From contig HF998354.1 of assembly GCA_000433735.1 (NCBI GenBank), positions 68,323 through 93,848 of the forward strand: a stretch of DNA of 25,526 bases, in the 5' to 3' direction. Shown here in pieces: positions 6,987 to 13,245 of this stretch. Below the pieces are notes generated by a model, which worked only from the letters and a program-made list of their open reading frames with translations, was not told the origin of the DNA and did not search any database. A program made the translations under genes and the position numbers. Each line of letters starts with the position of its first letter. Position 1 is the stretch's first letter. This stretch comes from Clostridium sp. CAG:167. Lineage in GTDB: Bacteria; Bacillota; Clostridia; Lachnospirales; Lachnospiraceae.

Positions 6987-8129
6987 ATGTTATCGCCATT
7001 AGATTTGCAGGGAAAACGCATTACAGCCAAAAGAAAAAAATATGACAAAGCAGATATGGATGAGTATCTGGACTTTGTCTTTGAAAATTACAAAGCGTTG
7101 TATGACGAACATTTGGAAACGCAAAAAAGATTGAAAGAGGCGGATGAAAAAATAGCTTATTACCGTTCCATAGAATCCACTATGCAGAAAGCGCTGGTGT
7201 TAGCTGAGAAAACATCCACAGAGACAAAAGAGGCTGCTATTTTAAAGGCTGAAGCCATTGAAAAAGACGCTAATGCCAAAGCCTCTAAAATCGTGTCTGT
7301 CGCAGAGGCTGAGTATGACAAGATCCGTGATAAGTGTCTGACACTGATGAACCAGTTTAACCAGTACAAAATGCAGTTAAAACAGGTTACTACAGCGCAA
7401 CTTGAATATATTTCCGGCGACTCCTTCGATATTCATGAACCAGAGATTCCGGAAACACCTGAAATCGAGAAAGTGGTTGCGGCCTCTGTTTCTGATTCTA
7501 AAGCAGAACCGAAATCCCCGGATCCGGAACCATTGGAACCAGGGACCTTAAATACGGAAACTGCAGAGCCGGAAGTATCTGAACCAGAAACAACAAAAGA
7601 AACGGTTATTTCGCCGGTAGAAAAAAAGGCAGACGTACAATCGGATTTTTCTGACACAACGGCTGAGGTTTCGGATGAGGCTCCCGTTGAAGATATCCAG
7701 CCGGAAGAGGAGAGTGCTGCACTAGAGCAGGTAAAAGATTCTTATGAAGTTATTTCTGATGATGATCAGCCCGTATCCGAATTCAAACTGGATAAAACTG
7801 CTTCCAGTGAAACGATTGTATTACCAAATATTAAAGATCAGATAAAAGAAACAGCTGCCGCCAAGAGTGATGATGAAACCGTGGATATTCTTACTGCAGA
7901 TACCATTGATCTGAGCACCCCCATCACGAAGGTAAAGCAGGCAACAGAACAATTAGAACCAGCGGCTGATAATACAGAAGAAGAGCAGCTGGAACCTGTT
8001 ACAGAAAAGAAAGATGTTCCTACACTGGATTCTCTTCTTAACAGTATGAATATGACTAAAAAGAAAAAGGGAAAGAAAGGCCAGGACGAGGATCCTTTTG
8101 AGTTTCTTGGTTCTGTAGATGATTTTTAA
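6987..8129 (+). CDS. divIVA: DivIVA-family protein with long acidic C-terminal tail
   Basis: DivIVA proteins bind negatively curved membrane at septa and poles and recruit partners. The lipid-binding N-terminal domain is clear: LSPLDLQGKRITAKRKKYDKADMDEYLDFV at about 2-31 (shown by its conserved L-D, basic patch and Y-D), then a coiled coil to about 135. The protein has 380 residues against roughly 160-230 in common homologues. The excess is a Glu/Pro/Thr/Ser-rich, probably disordered stretch at about 150-345. The tail ends in a basic cluster (KKKKGKKG) and a hydrophobic-acidic end (DPFEFLGSVDDF). AAAGGGAGG precedes the ATG. The TAA overlaps the lspA ATG (TAATG), implying coupled translation. 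Confidence 0.92.
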   Translation: MLSPLDLQGKRITAKRKKYDKADMDEYLDFVFENYKALYDEHLETQKRLKEADEKIAYYRSIESTMQKALVLAEKTSTETKEAAILKAEAIEKDANAKASKIVSVAEAEYDKIRDKCLTLMNQFNQYKMQLKQVTTAQLEYISGDSFDIHEPEIPETPEIEKVVAASVSDSKAEPKSPDPEPLEPGTLNTETAEPEVSEPETTKETVISPVEKKADVQSDFSDTTAEVSDEAPVEDIQPEEESAALEQVKDSYEVISDDDQPVSEFKLDKTASSETIVLPNIKDQIKETAAAKSDDETVDILTADTIDLSTPITKVKQATEQLEPAADNTEEEQLEPVTEKKDVPTLDSLLNSMNMTKKKKGKKGQDEDPFEFLGSVDDF

Positions 8130-8614
8130 TGAAAAAGACAATGCTTAAAACCCATTTCGTATATTCACTGCTTTTTGTTCTTTTAATCGCATTAGACAGG
8201 GTTACGAAAAACTGGGCTTCCCATACTCTGATCAAACAAGACATAGATGTGATTCCGGATGTGCTGTGCTTTCATTATCTGGAGAATGCCGGCGCTGCCT
8301 GGGGAATTTTACAGAATGCAATCTGGCTGTTTGCCATTATCACGATTGTTGTATTGGGTGTTATGATATATTTTTACAGCCGCATTCCCTTTGAACCAAA
8401 ATACCACTATTTCCGGTTTACCATTATTTTGTTATCAGCCGGTGCCATCGGTAATTTTATAGACCGGATTCTGTGGCATTACGTCGTTGATTTTATCTAT
8501 ATAAAAGCAATCCGCTTTCCTGTTTTTAATGTAGCAGACTGCTTTGTATGTATCGGTGCGTTATGCCTGATTCATTGTCTACTTTTTGTATACAAAGATG
8601 ACAAACTTTGCTAA
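8129..8614 (+). CDS. lspA: Lipoprotein signal peptidase (signal peptidase II)
   Basis: Membrane aspartyl protease that cleaves prolipoprotein signal peptides after lipid addition. The protein has 161 residues and four hydrophobic segments. Conserved boxes are ALDRVTKNWA (21-30), ENAGAAWG (52-59), AIGNFIDRI (106-114, catalytic Asp112) and VFNVADCFV (132-140, catalytic Asp137). Its ATG shares one base with the divIVA stop, so it is co-translated. Only the small-family length and motifs were used; nothing looks broken. Confidence 0.95.
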   Translation: MKKTMLKTHFVYSLLFVLLIALDRVTKNWASHTLIKQDIDVIPDVLCFHYLENAGAAWGILQNAIWLFAIITIVVLGVMIYFYSRIPFEPKYHYFRFTIILLSAGAIGNFIDRILWHYVVDFIYIKAIRFPVFNVADCFVCIGALCLIHCLLFVYKDDKLC

Positions 8615-8629
8615 TGAGGTTTATATAAT

Positions 8630-9556
8630 ATGGAATTAATTGAATTAACGGTGACAGAAGAGTTTGAAATGGCCAGGCTGGATCAGTTTTTAGCCGGACA
8701 TTTAACTCAGTCCAGAACCTATATCCAAAAGTTAATAAAAGCAGGTCAGATCACAATCAACGGGAACTTAATTACGCGAGTAAAAGTTCCCGTTCATTAT
8801 GGTGATTTTATCCTTATAAATATTCCTGATCCAGAAAAACTGAAGATTCTTCCAGAAGATCTGAATCTGGATATTTTATACGAGGATGAGGATGTGTTAG
8901 TAGTTAATAAGCCCAAGGGAATGGTTGTACATCCCGCTCCCGGACATACAAGCGGCACCCTGGTAAATGGTCTTATGTACCACTGCAAAGATCATTTATC
9001 CGGCATTAACGGCGTTTTGCGGCCAGGTATTGTTCACCGCATTGACAAAGACACTACCGGGGCTCTAATTGTATGTAAAAACGACATAGCCCACCAGTCC
9101 CTTGCATTACAGTTAAAAGAACATACGATAACAAGACGATACAATGCGATTGTCTGGCACAATTTTACAGGAGAAGAAGGCACTATTGATAAACCTATTG
9201 CAAGACACCCTGTAAACCGGAAAAAGATGTCGGTCATGCCAGAGGGTCAGGGCAAACGGGCTGTGACACATTATAACGTATTAGATCATTTAAACAAGCA
9301 ATATAACTTCATTGAGTGTCACCTTGAAACAGGCCGCACCCATCAGATCCGTGTACATATGTCATACATAAATCATCCCCTTTTGGGAGATGAGATCTAT
9401 GGTCCGGCTACCCCCGCCCAATTTAAAAATCTTCGTGGGCAGACTCTTCATGCACGGATTTTGGGATTTAAACACCCTAGAACAAATCAATATATTGAAG
9501 TGGAAGCACCCTTGCCACCATATTTTGTGGATTTACTGGAAACCCTTAAAAAATAA
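8630..9556 (+). CDS. rluD: RluA-family 23S rRNA pseudouridine synthase (RluD-like, YlyB)
   Basis: Converts uridine to pseudouridine in large-subunit rRNA. The protein has 308 residues: an S4 RNA-binding domain at about 14-62 (RLDQFLAGHLTQSRTYIQKL), then the catalytic domain with VVNKPKGMVVHPAPGH at about 91-106 and HRIDKDTTG with catalytic Asp139. A later motif is ETGRTHQIRVHM. It follows lspA by 15 bases with GAGG at the expected distance. In Bacillus the equivalent gene (ylyB) also follows lspA. It is the last gene of the block and no clear terminator follows before the next promoter. Confidence 0.93.
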   Translation: MELIELTVTEEFEMARLDQFLAGHLTQSRTYIQKLIKAGQITINGNLITRVKVPVHYGDFILINIPDPEKLKILPEDLNLDILYEDEDVLVVNKPKGMVVHPAPGHTSGTLVNGLMYHCKDHLSGINGVLRPGIVHRIDKDTTGALIVCKNDIAHQSLALQLKEHTITRRYNAIVWHNFTGEEGTIDKPIARHPVNRKKMSVMPEGQGKRAVTHYNVLDHLNKQYNFIECHLETGRTHQIRVHMSYINHPLLGDEIYGPATPAQFKNLRGQTLHARILGFKHPRTNQYIEVEAPLPPYFVDLLETLKK

Positions 9557-9579
9557 CGAAATTTCGTACATTTTCACTC

Positions 9580-9609
9580 TTGACACAAGGGCTACTATGG
9601 GTGTAGTAT
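9580..9609 (+). promoter_or_regulatory. Probable sigma-A promoter of the BlaI-family gene
   Basis: TTGACA at 9580-9585 is a perfect -35 box. TAGTAT at 9604-9609 is a fair -10 (four of six) at 18-base spacing. The implied transcript has a 5' leader of about 100 bases before the ATG at 9716. The -10 region lies inside an operator-like palindrome, which would fit autorepression. Confidence 0.65.
9593..9608. promoter_or_regulatory. BlaI/MecI-type operator candidate 1, overlapping the -10 box
   Basis: TACTA-N6-TAGTA is a perfect inverted repeat (9593-9597 with 9604-9608). Its right half is TGTAGTA, containing the TGTA core known from BlaI/MecI/CopY operators; the left half is less exact at the inner bases. 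A repressor bound here would block RNA polymerase. Confidence 0.55.
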
Positions 9610-9631
9610 AGAGATACTTTCCGATTACGAA

Positions 9632-9656
9632 TTGTGTAGAAAGCCGTTCTACACAA
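9632..9656. repeat. Perfect 10-bp inverted repeat in the leader of the BlaI-family gene
   Basis: TTGTGTAGAA (9632-9641), a 5-base loop AGCCG, and TTCTACACAA (9647-9656) are exact reverse complements. It lies downstream of the promoter. It could form a stable hairpin in the leader RNA or be a DNA-binding palindrome. No T-run follows directly, so it is a poor intrinsic terminator for rluD. Confidence 0.7.
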
Positions 9657-9661
9657 GTAGA
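9648..9661. promoter_or_regulatory. BlaI/MecI-type operator candidate 2
   Basis: TCTAC-ACAA-GTAGA is a perfect inverted repeat with the same CTAC-N4-GTAG layout as the site at 9593-9608, and its centre is 54 bases further on. It includes a TACA core half-site and shares its left arm with the hairpin at 9632-9656. Confidence 0.45.
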
Positions 9662-9715
9662 CAAAGTTTATTTTCTTAGGTTGGGTAAACACATCCAGGA
9701 GGTATATGGTATTAA

Positions 9716-10099
9716 ATGAGGAACAGCAAAGCAAAGGAAAAAGAATTGCGTTTACATGAGGGTGAATTAAATGTAATGGAACTTCTTTGGTCCAATAAAG
9801 TATTGGCAGCTAAAGATATTTCCAAAATCATTAAGGAATACATTGGCTGGGAAAAAAACACAACATACACTGTGATCAAACGCTTGATCGACAAAGGCGT
9901 CGTTTCCCGTGAAGATCCTGGATTCCAGTGTCGCGCTGAAATTTCAAAAAAAGAAGTTCAAAAGATTGAAACCAATGCATTATTATCTAAGATGTTTAAT
10001 GGTTCGCTTGCTAATTTCATAACAGAATATTTGGCTGATCGTAAACTTACCACAGAAGAGGTACTGGAACTTCAAAGAGTCTTAAATAAACAGATATAG
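9716..10099 (+). CDS. BlaI/MecI/CopY family transcriptional repressor
   Basis: The protein has 127 residues: an N-terminal winged helix (LNVMELLWSN, then DISKIIKEY, then NTTYTVIKRLIDKGVVSRED at about 18-67) and a C-terminal helical dimerisation region. Such repressors control beta-lactamase, copper or envelope-stress genes and are usually inactivated by a BlaR1-type membrane protease. The Asn-Phe dipeptide at residues 100-101 coincides with the reported N101-F102 cleavage site of Staphylococcus BlaI/MecI. No blaR1 or beta-lactamase gene lies in the window. AGGAGG at 9697-9702 is 13 bases from the ATG, an unusually long gap, and an in-frame TAA just upstream rules out an earlier start. It is monocistronic, with its own promoter and terminator. 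Confidence 0.88.
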   Translation: MRNSKAKEKELRLHEGELNVMELLWSNKVLAAKDISKIIKEYIGWEKNTTYTVIKRLIDKGVVSREDPGFQCRAEISKKEVQKIETNALLSKMFNGSLANFITEYLADRKLTTEEVLELQRVLNKQI

Positions 10100-10102
10100 A
10101 AG

Positions 10103-10137
10103 GAATCGCATATGAGAAATGTATGCGGTTCTTTTTT
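10103..10137 (+). terminator. Intrinsic terminator of the BlaI-family gene
   Basis: A 10-bp stem, GAATCGCATA with TATGCGGTTC (one G-T pair), a 9-base loop, and six Ts directly after. It starts 3 bases after the stop codon. Confidence 0.9.
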
Positions 10138-10181
10138 ATCGCCACCGCTCTCTTGGACAAACTCCAGTTTTTCAAAAAGAG

Positions 10182-10210
10182 TTGAAAGTAAATTTTAATT
10201 CTGCTATAAT
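10182..10210 (+). promoter_or_regulatory. Sigma-A promoter of the tyrosine recombinase gene
   Basis: TTGAAA at 10182-10187, a 17-base spacer, and a perfect TATAAT at 10205-10210 preceded by TGC, an extended -10. Transcription would start near 10217, leaving a leader of about 47 bases that holds AGGAGG at 10246-10251, 12 bases before the ATG. Confidence 0.85.
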
Positions 10211-10263
10211 ATAGGTTGTAAATTAGTATTTATCCAATTAAAACCAGGAGGATTTATTTATAT

Positions 10264-11325
10264 ATGGAAAAGAAAACAACCTATCACGAACAGACATCCA
10301 TCGATAATACCGTTAAATTAAGAGAAGTCCTTGCCACCTTGCCAGACTTTTGCCGTAATTATTTCCGTGCTATGGAACCAACCACAACGGCCAAGACAAG
10401 AATTTCCTATGTATATGATATACGGCTTTTTCTTCATTTTTTATGTACACAAAATCCTTATTTCAATAAATATGATTCCATCACTCAGATTACCTTATCT
10501 GATCTTGAAAATCTGACACCTATGGACATAGAAGAATATCTTGAATATTTAAAATATTATACGGATGAACAAGGCAGACCCCATACCAACAGCGAACGGG
10601 GAATCAAACGCAAATTAGCTGCACTACGAAGTTTTTATGCCTATTATTACAAACGGGAGTTGATCCACAGCAACCCAACCGTTGTTGTAGATATGCCCAA
10701 ACTCCACAAACGGGAAATCATCCGGCTGGATCCTGATGAAGTTGCCAATCTTTTAGATTATGTAGAACATGGCGGCGATGAAATGACTGGCATGAAAAAA
10801 ACTTATTTTGAGAAGAATAAAACAAGAAATCTGGCCATTTTTACATTACTTCTTGGCACAGGTCTCCGTGTATCCGAATGTGTGGGACTGGATCTGGAAG
10901 ATCTGGATTTCAGAAATAACAGACTTCGTATTATACGCAAAGGAGGTAAAGAAGATTTCGTGTACTTTGGTGATGAAGTAGCAGAAAGTTTATATGACTA
11001 TTATGCTGAACGAAAAAATATTGTAACCAAAGAAGGCCATGAACACGCCTTGTTTTTATCTATTCAAAAGAGGCGGATCAGTGTACAGGGAATTGAAAAT
11101 CTGGTATCTGACTGTGCCAGACATGTAACAACCATCAAACATATTACTCCTCATAAACTACGGAGCACCTACGGTACCTCCCTCTACCGTGAAACAGGAG
11201 ATATTTATCTGGTAGCCGAAGTGTTGGGGCATAACGATGTCAATACAACCAGAAAACATTATGCCGCATTAGAAGAAGACCGCAAACGCCGGGCAGCTTC
11301 TGCGGTCTCCTTACGAAAAGAATAA
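10264..11325 (+). CDS. Tyrosine-type site-specific recombinase (XerC/XerD-like)
   Basis: The protein has 353 residues: an N-terminal SAM-like core-binding domain (about 25-140) and a C-terminal catalytic domain (about 155-350). All catalytic residues are visible: Arg202 in GTGLRVSE, a Lys at 226 or 229 in IRKGGKE, His297 and Arg300 in HKLR, His323 in LGHND, and Tyr333 in KHYAAL. It is somewhat longer than XerC/XerD (about 300 residues). It has its own strong promoter. No excisionase, relaxase, cargo or att-like repeat flanks it and its composition resembles its neighbours, so it looks like a resident chromosomal gene rather than part of a mobile element. Its exact target (dif-type resolution or another) is unknown. 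Confidence 0.88.
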   Translation: MEKKTTYHEQTSIDNTVKLREVLATLPDFCRNYFRAMEPTTTAKTRISYVYDIRLFLHFLCTQNPYFNKYDSITQITLSDLENLTPMDIEEYLEYLKYYTDEQGRPHTNSERGIKRKLAALRSFYAYYYKRELIHSNPTVVVDMPKLHKREIIRLDPDEVANLLDYVEHGGDEMTGMKKTYFEKNKTRNLAIFTLLLGTGLRVSECVGLDLEDLDFRNNRLRIIRKGGKEDFVYFGDEVAESLYDYYAERKNIVTKEGHEHALFLSIQKRRISVQGIENLVSDCARHVTTIKHITPHKLRSTYGTSLYRETGDIYLVAEVLGHNDVNTTRKHYAALEEDRKRRAASAVSLRKE

Positions 11326-11329
11326 ATAA

Positions 11330-12940
11330 TCAGATTTTTCTTATTGTATCTCTAACTTTTAATACCATAGACGGCGTCACAGACAATTCGTCAATGCCCA
11401 TATGGATAAAAGTTTCTGTCAGTGAGAGATCTGCGCCTAATTCTCCGCAGATTCCTACCCAGCACTGATGTTTATGTCCGTTTTCTACCGTCATTTCTAT
11501 CATGCGGAGAATTGCCTCATGATGAGGATCATAAAAAGATTCTAATTTGGGATTCTGCCTGTCCATAGCCAGCGTATACTGTGTCAGATCATTGGTTCCG
11601 ATGCTGAAAAATTCAACCTCTTCTGCCAGTTTGTCGCTGATCATAACAGCAGCCGGCGTTTCTATCATAATGCCAAGTTCCACATCTCCATACAAAATAC
11701 CATGATCTTTTAATTCCGCTTTTACTTCTGCTACAATCTCCTTGATCTTCTTTATTTCCTCCAAAGATATGATCATAGGAAACATGATGCCGATATTGCC
11801 GTAATAACTGGCTCGGTATATGGCTCGAAGCTGCGTTTTAAACAGTTCCGGCTGATCCAGGCAGATCCGAATGGCACGATAACCCATAGCCGGATTTTCT
11901 TCTGCTTCCAGGTTCAGATAATCTACCTTTTTATCAGCACCGATATCTAACGTCCGGATAATCACTTTTTTACCTGCCATGGTTTCTGCCACTGCCTTAT
12001 AGACCTTAAATTGTTCTTCTTCCGTAGGCAGTTTATCTGATTCCAAGTATAAAAATTCGCTTCGGAACAATCCAATTCCTGCGGCATCATTGGCCAGAAC
12101 AGAAGCCAAATCTGCCATTCCTCCTATGTTTGCATACAGATGAATCTTCTTTCCCTTGGTTGTTTCTGTTTCTTTTCCTTTCAGATTCAGAAGAAGTTTT
12201 TTCTCCTCTTCTTCTTCTTCTTTCTTCTTTTCGTAATAACAAAGAGTCTCTTCATCTGCATCCAGAATCAGTTTCCCCTCATATCCATCTACAATAGCCA
12301 TCTTTCCTTCCAGGTTTTCAGGAAGTTCCACTCCGATCAAGGCCGGAATGTTCATGGTTCTTGCCAAGATAGCAGTATGGGAATTAGTCGATCCCTTATG
12401 AGTAACAAAGCTCAACACTTTGCTCTTATCCAGCTGTACTGTTTCACTGGGTGCCAGATCTTCTGCCACCAGGATCACCGGCTCTTCAGAGTCCACTGTA
12501 CCCTTTTCCTTTCCCTGCAAAATCCGGATCACACGGTTTGATACATCTTTTACATCTGCCGCCCGTTCTCTCATATAGTCATCATCCATTGCCTGGAACA
12601 TCTGGGCAAAGTTGTCACCTACCGTGGCAACTGCAAACTCTGCATTGATCTTCTGGGATTGAATCACATTGGCGATGGATTCCACATAATCCAGATCATC
12701 TAACACCATCTGATGCACCTCAAAAATCTGGGCATTGGCCTCCCCCACTTCGCTGCGAGCCTTCTCATACAGCCTCTGCAGCTGCTCTTTTGCCTTGGTC
12801 CGCGCCTGTTCAAAGCGTGCAAGTTCCTCTTCCGTCTCCTGAACAGGATGTCTTTTTACCAGCTGGTCACCTTTTTCCAAAACTGAGATCCGGCCAATCG
12901 CTATTCCGGAAAAAACACTTTTCCCTTGTAATTCCACCAT
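11330..12940 (-). CDS. ptsI: PTS enzyme I (phosphoenolpyruvate-protein phosphotransferase)
   Basis: Takes phosphate from PEP and passes it to HPr. The protein has 536 residues, slightly short of the usual 570. The HPr-binding and phospho-histidine domain is N-terminal, with active-site His188 in GSTNSHTAILARTM. The PEP-binding TIM barrel follows with LFRSEFLYL, IRTLDIGADK, EENPAMGYRAIR and the C-terminal GICGELGAD holding the catalytic Cys. A Lys/Glu-only stretch (KKKEEEEEEKK) near residue 240 marks the linker. AAGGAGG precedes the ATG. It is the last gene of the fru operon and ends only 4 bases from the stop of the converging recombinase, with no visible terminator. Confidence 0.96.
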   Translation of the reverse strand: MVELQGKSVFSGIAIGRISVLEKGDQLVKRHPVQETEEELARFEQARTKAKEQLQRLYEKARSEVGEANAQIFEVHQMVLDDLDYVESIANVIQSQKINAEFAVATVGDNFAQMFQAMDDDYMRERAADVKDVSNRVIRILQGKEKGTVDSEEPVILVAEDLAPSETVQLDKSKVLSFVTHKGSTNSHTAILARTMNIPALIGVELPENLEGKMAIVDGYEGKLILDADEETLCYYEKKKEEEEEEKKLLLNLKGKETETTKGKKIHLYANIGGMADLASVLANDAAGIGLFRSEFLYLESDKLPTEEEQFKVYKAVAETMAGKKVIIRTLDIGADKKVDYLNLEAEENPAMGYRAIRICLDQPELFKTQLRAIYRASYYGNIGIMFPMIISLEEIKKIKEIVAEVKAELKDHGILYGDVELGIMIETPAAVMISDKLAEEVEFFSIGTNDLTQYTLAMDRQNPKLESFYDPHHEAILRMIEMTVENGHKHQCWVGICGELGADLSLTETFIHMGIDELSVTPSMVLKVRDTIRKI

Positions 12941-12970
12941 AAGACATACCTCCTTCCCACAGATTTCTTT

Positions 12971-13228
12971 TTAGAGATTTTCCTGCAGAAACTTTGACAA
13001 TTTTTCGATTGCCTGATCCTCGTCACTGCCCTCGGCTTTTAATACAATTTCCTGGTCCTTTTTCACTCCCAGTCCCATAACTCCTAAAATTCTTTTTGCA
13101 TCCACTTCTTTTCCATCTTTGCTGATAGTGATCTTGCTTTCGCAGGATGCAGCTTCTTTTACAAATAAACCTGCCGGCCTTGCGTGGATTCCCTGCTCAT
13201 CTTTGATTACATATCTAAATTCTCTCAT
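12971..13228 (-). CDS. ptsH: HPr phosphocarrier protein with Arg at position 46
   Basis: Small cytoplasmic phosphocarrier between enzyme I and the fructose transporter. The frame extends upstream, but that part lies within fruA; GGAGG nine bases before the ATG at 13228 fixes the start, giving 85 residues, normal for HPr. Phospho-acceptor His15 lies in GIHARPAG. In Firmicutes the regulatory site is Ser46 in a KSIMGVMSLG-type motif, the target of HPr kinase and needed for CcpA signalling. Here the motif reads AKRILGVMGLGV: position 46 is Arg and the later Ser is Gly. Transport function should be intact while catabolite signalling through this copy should not be. It sits 17 bases after fruA and 30 before ptsI. 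Confidence 0.95.
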   Translation of the reverse strand: MREFRYVIKDEQGIHARPAGLFVKEAASCESKITISKDGKEVDAKRILGVMGLGVKKDQEIVLKAEGSDEDQAIEKLSKFLQENL

Positions 13229-13245
13229 ACCAATCATCCTCCAAT

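Noticed and set aside
9632..9656. Intrinsic terminator of the rluD operon
   Set aside because: The stem is not followed by a T-run and lies downstream of the blaI promoter, so a leader hairpin or operator is more likely.
9706..9759. 17-codon ORF (ATG at 9706) overlapping the blaI start as a leader peptide
   Set aside because: Its ATG is only three bases from AGGAGG and the frame is very short; kept only as a possible explanation for the long spacing at blaI.
10264..11325. Integrase of a mobile element
   Set aside because: No att-like repeats, excisionase, relaxase or cargo genes flank it, and composition is like its neighbours; it seems a resident chromosomal recombinase.
12190..12240. Repeat-like Lys/Glu stretch within ptsI as a sign of frameshift or repeat expansion
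   Set aside because: The frame is intact on both sides and conserved motifs resume; charged linkers occur in enzyme I.
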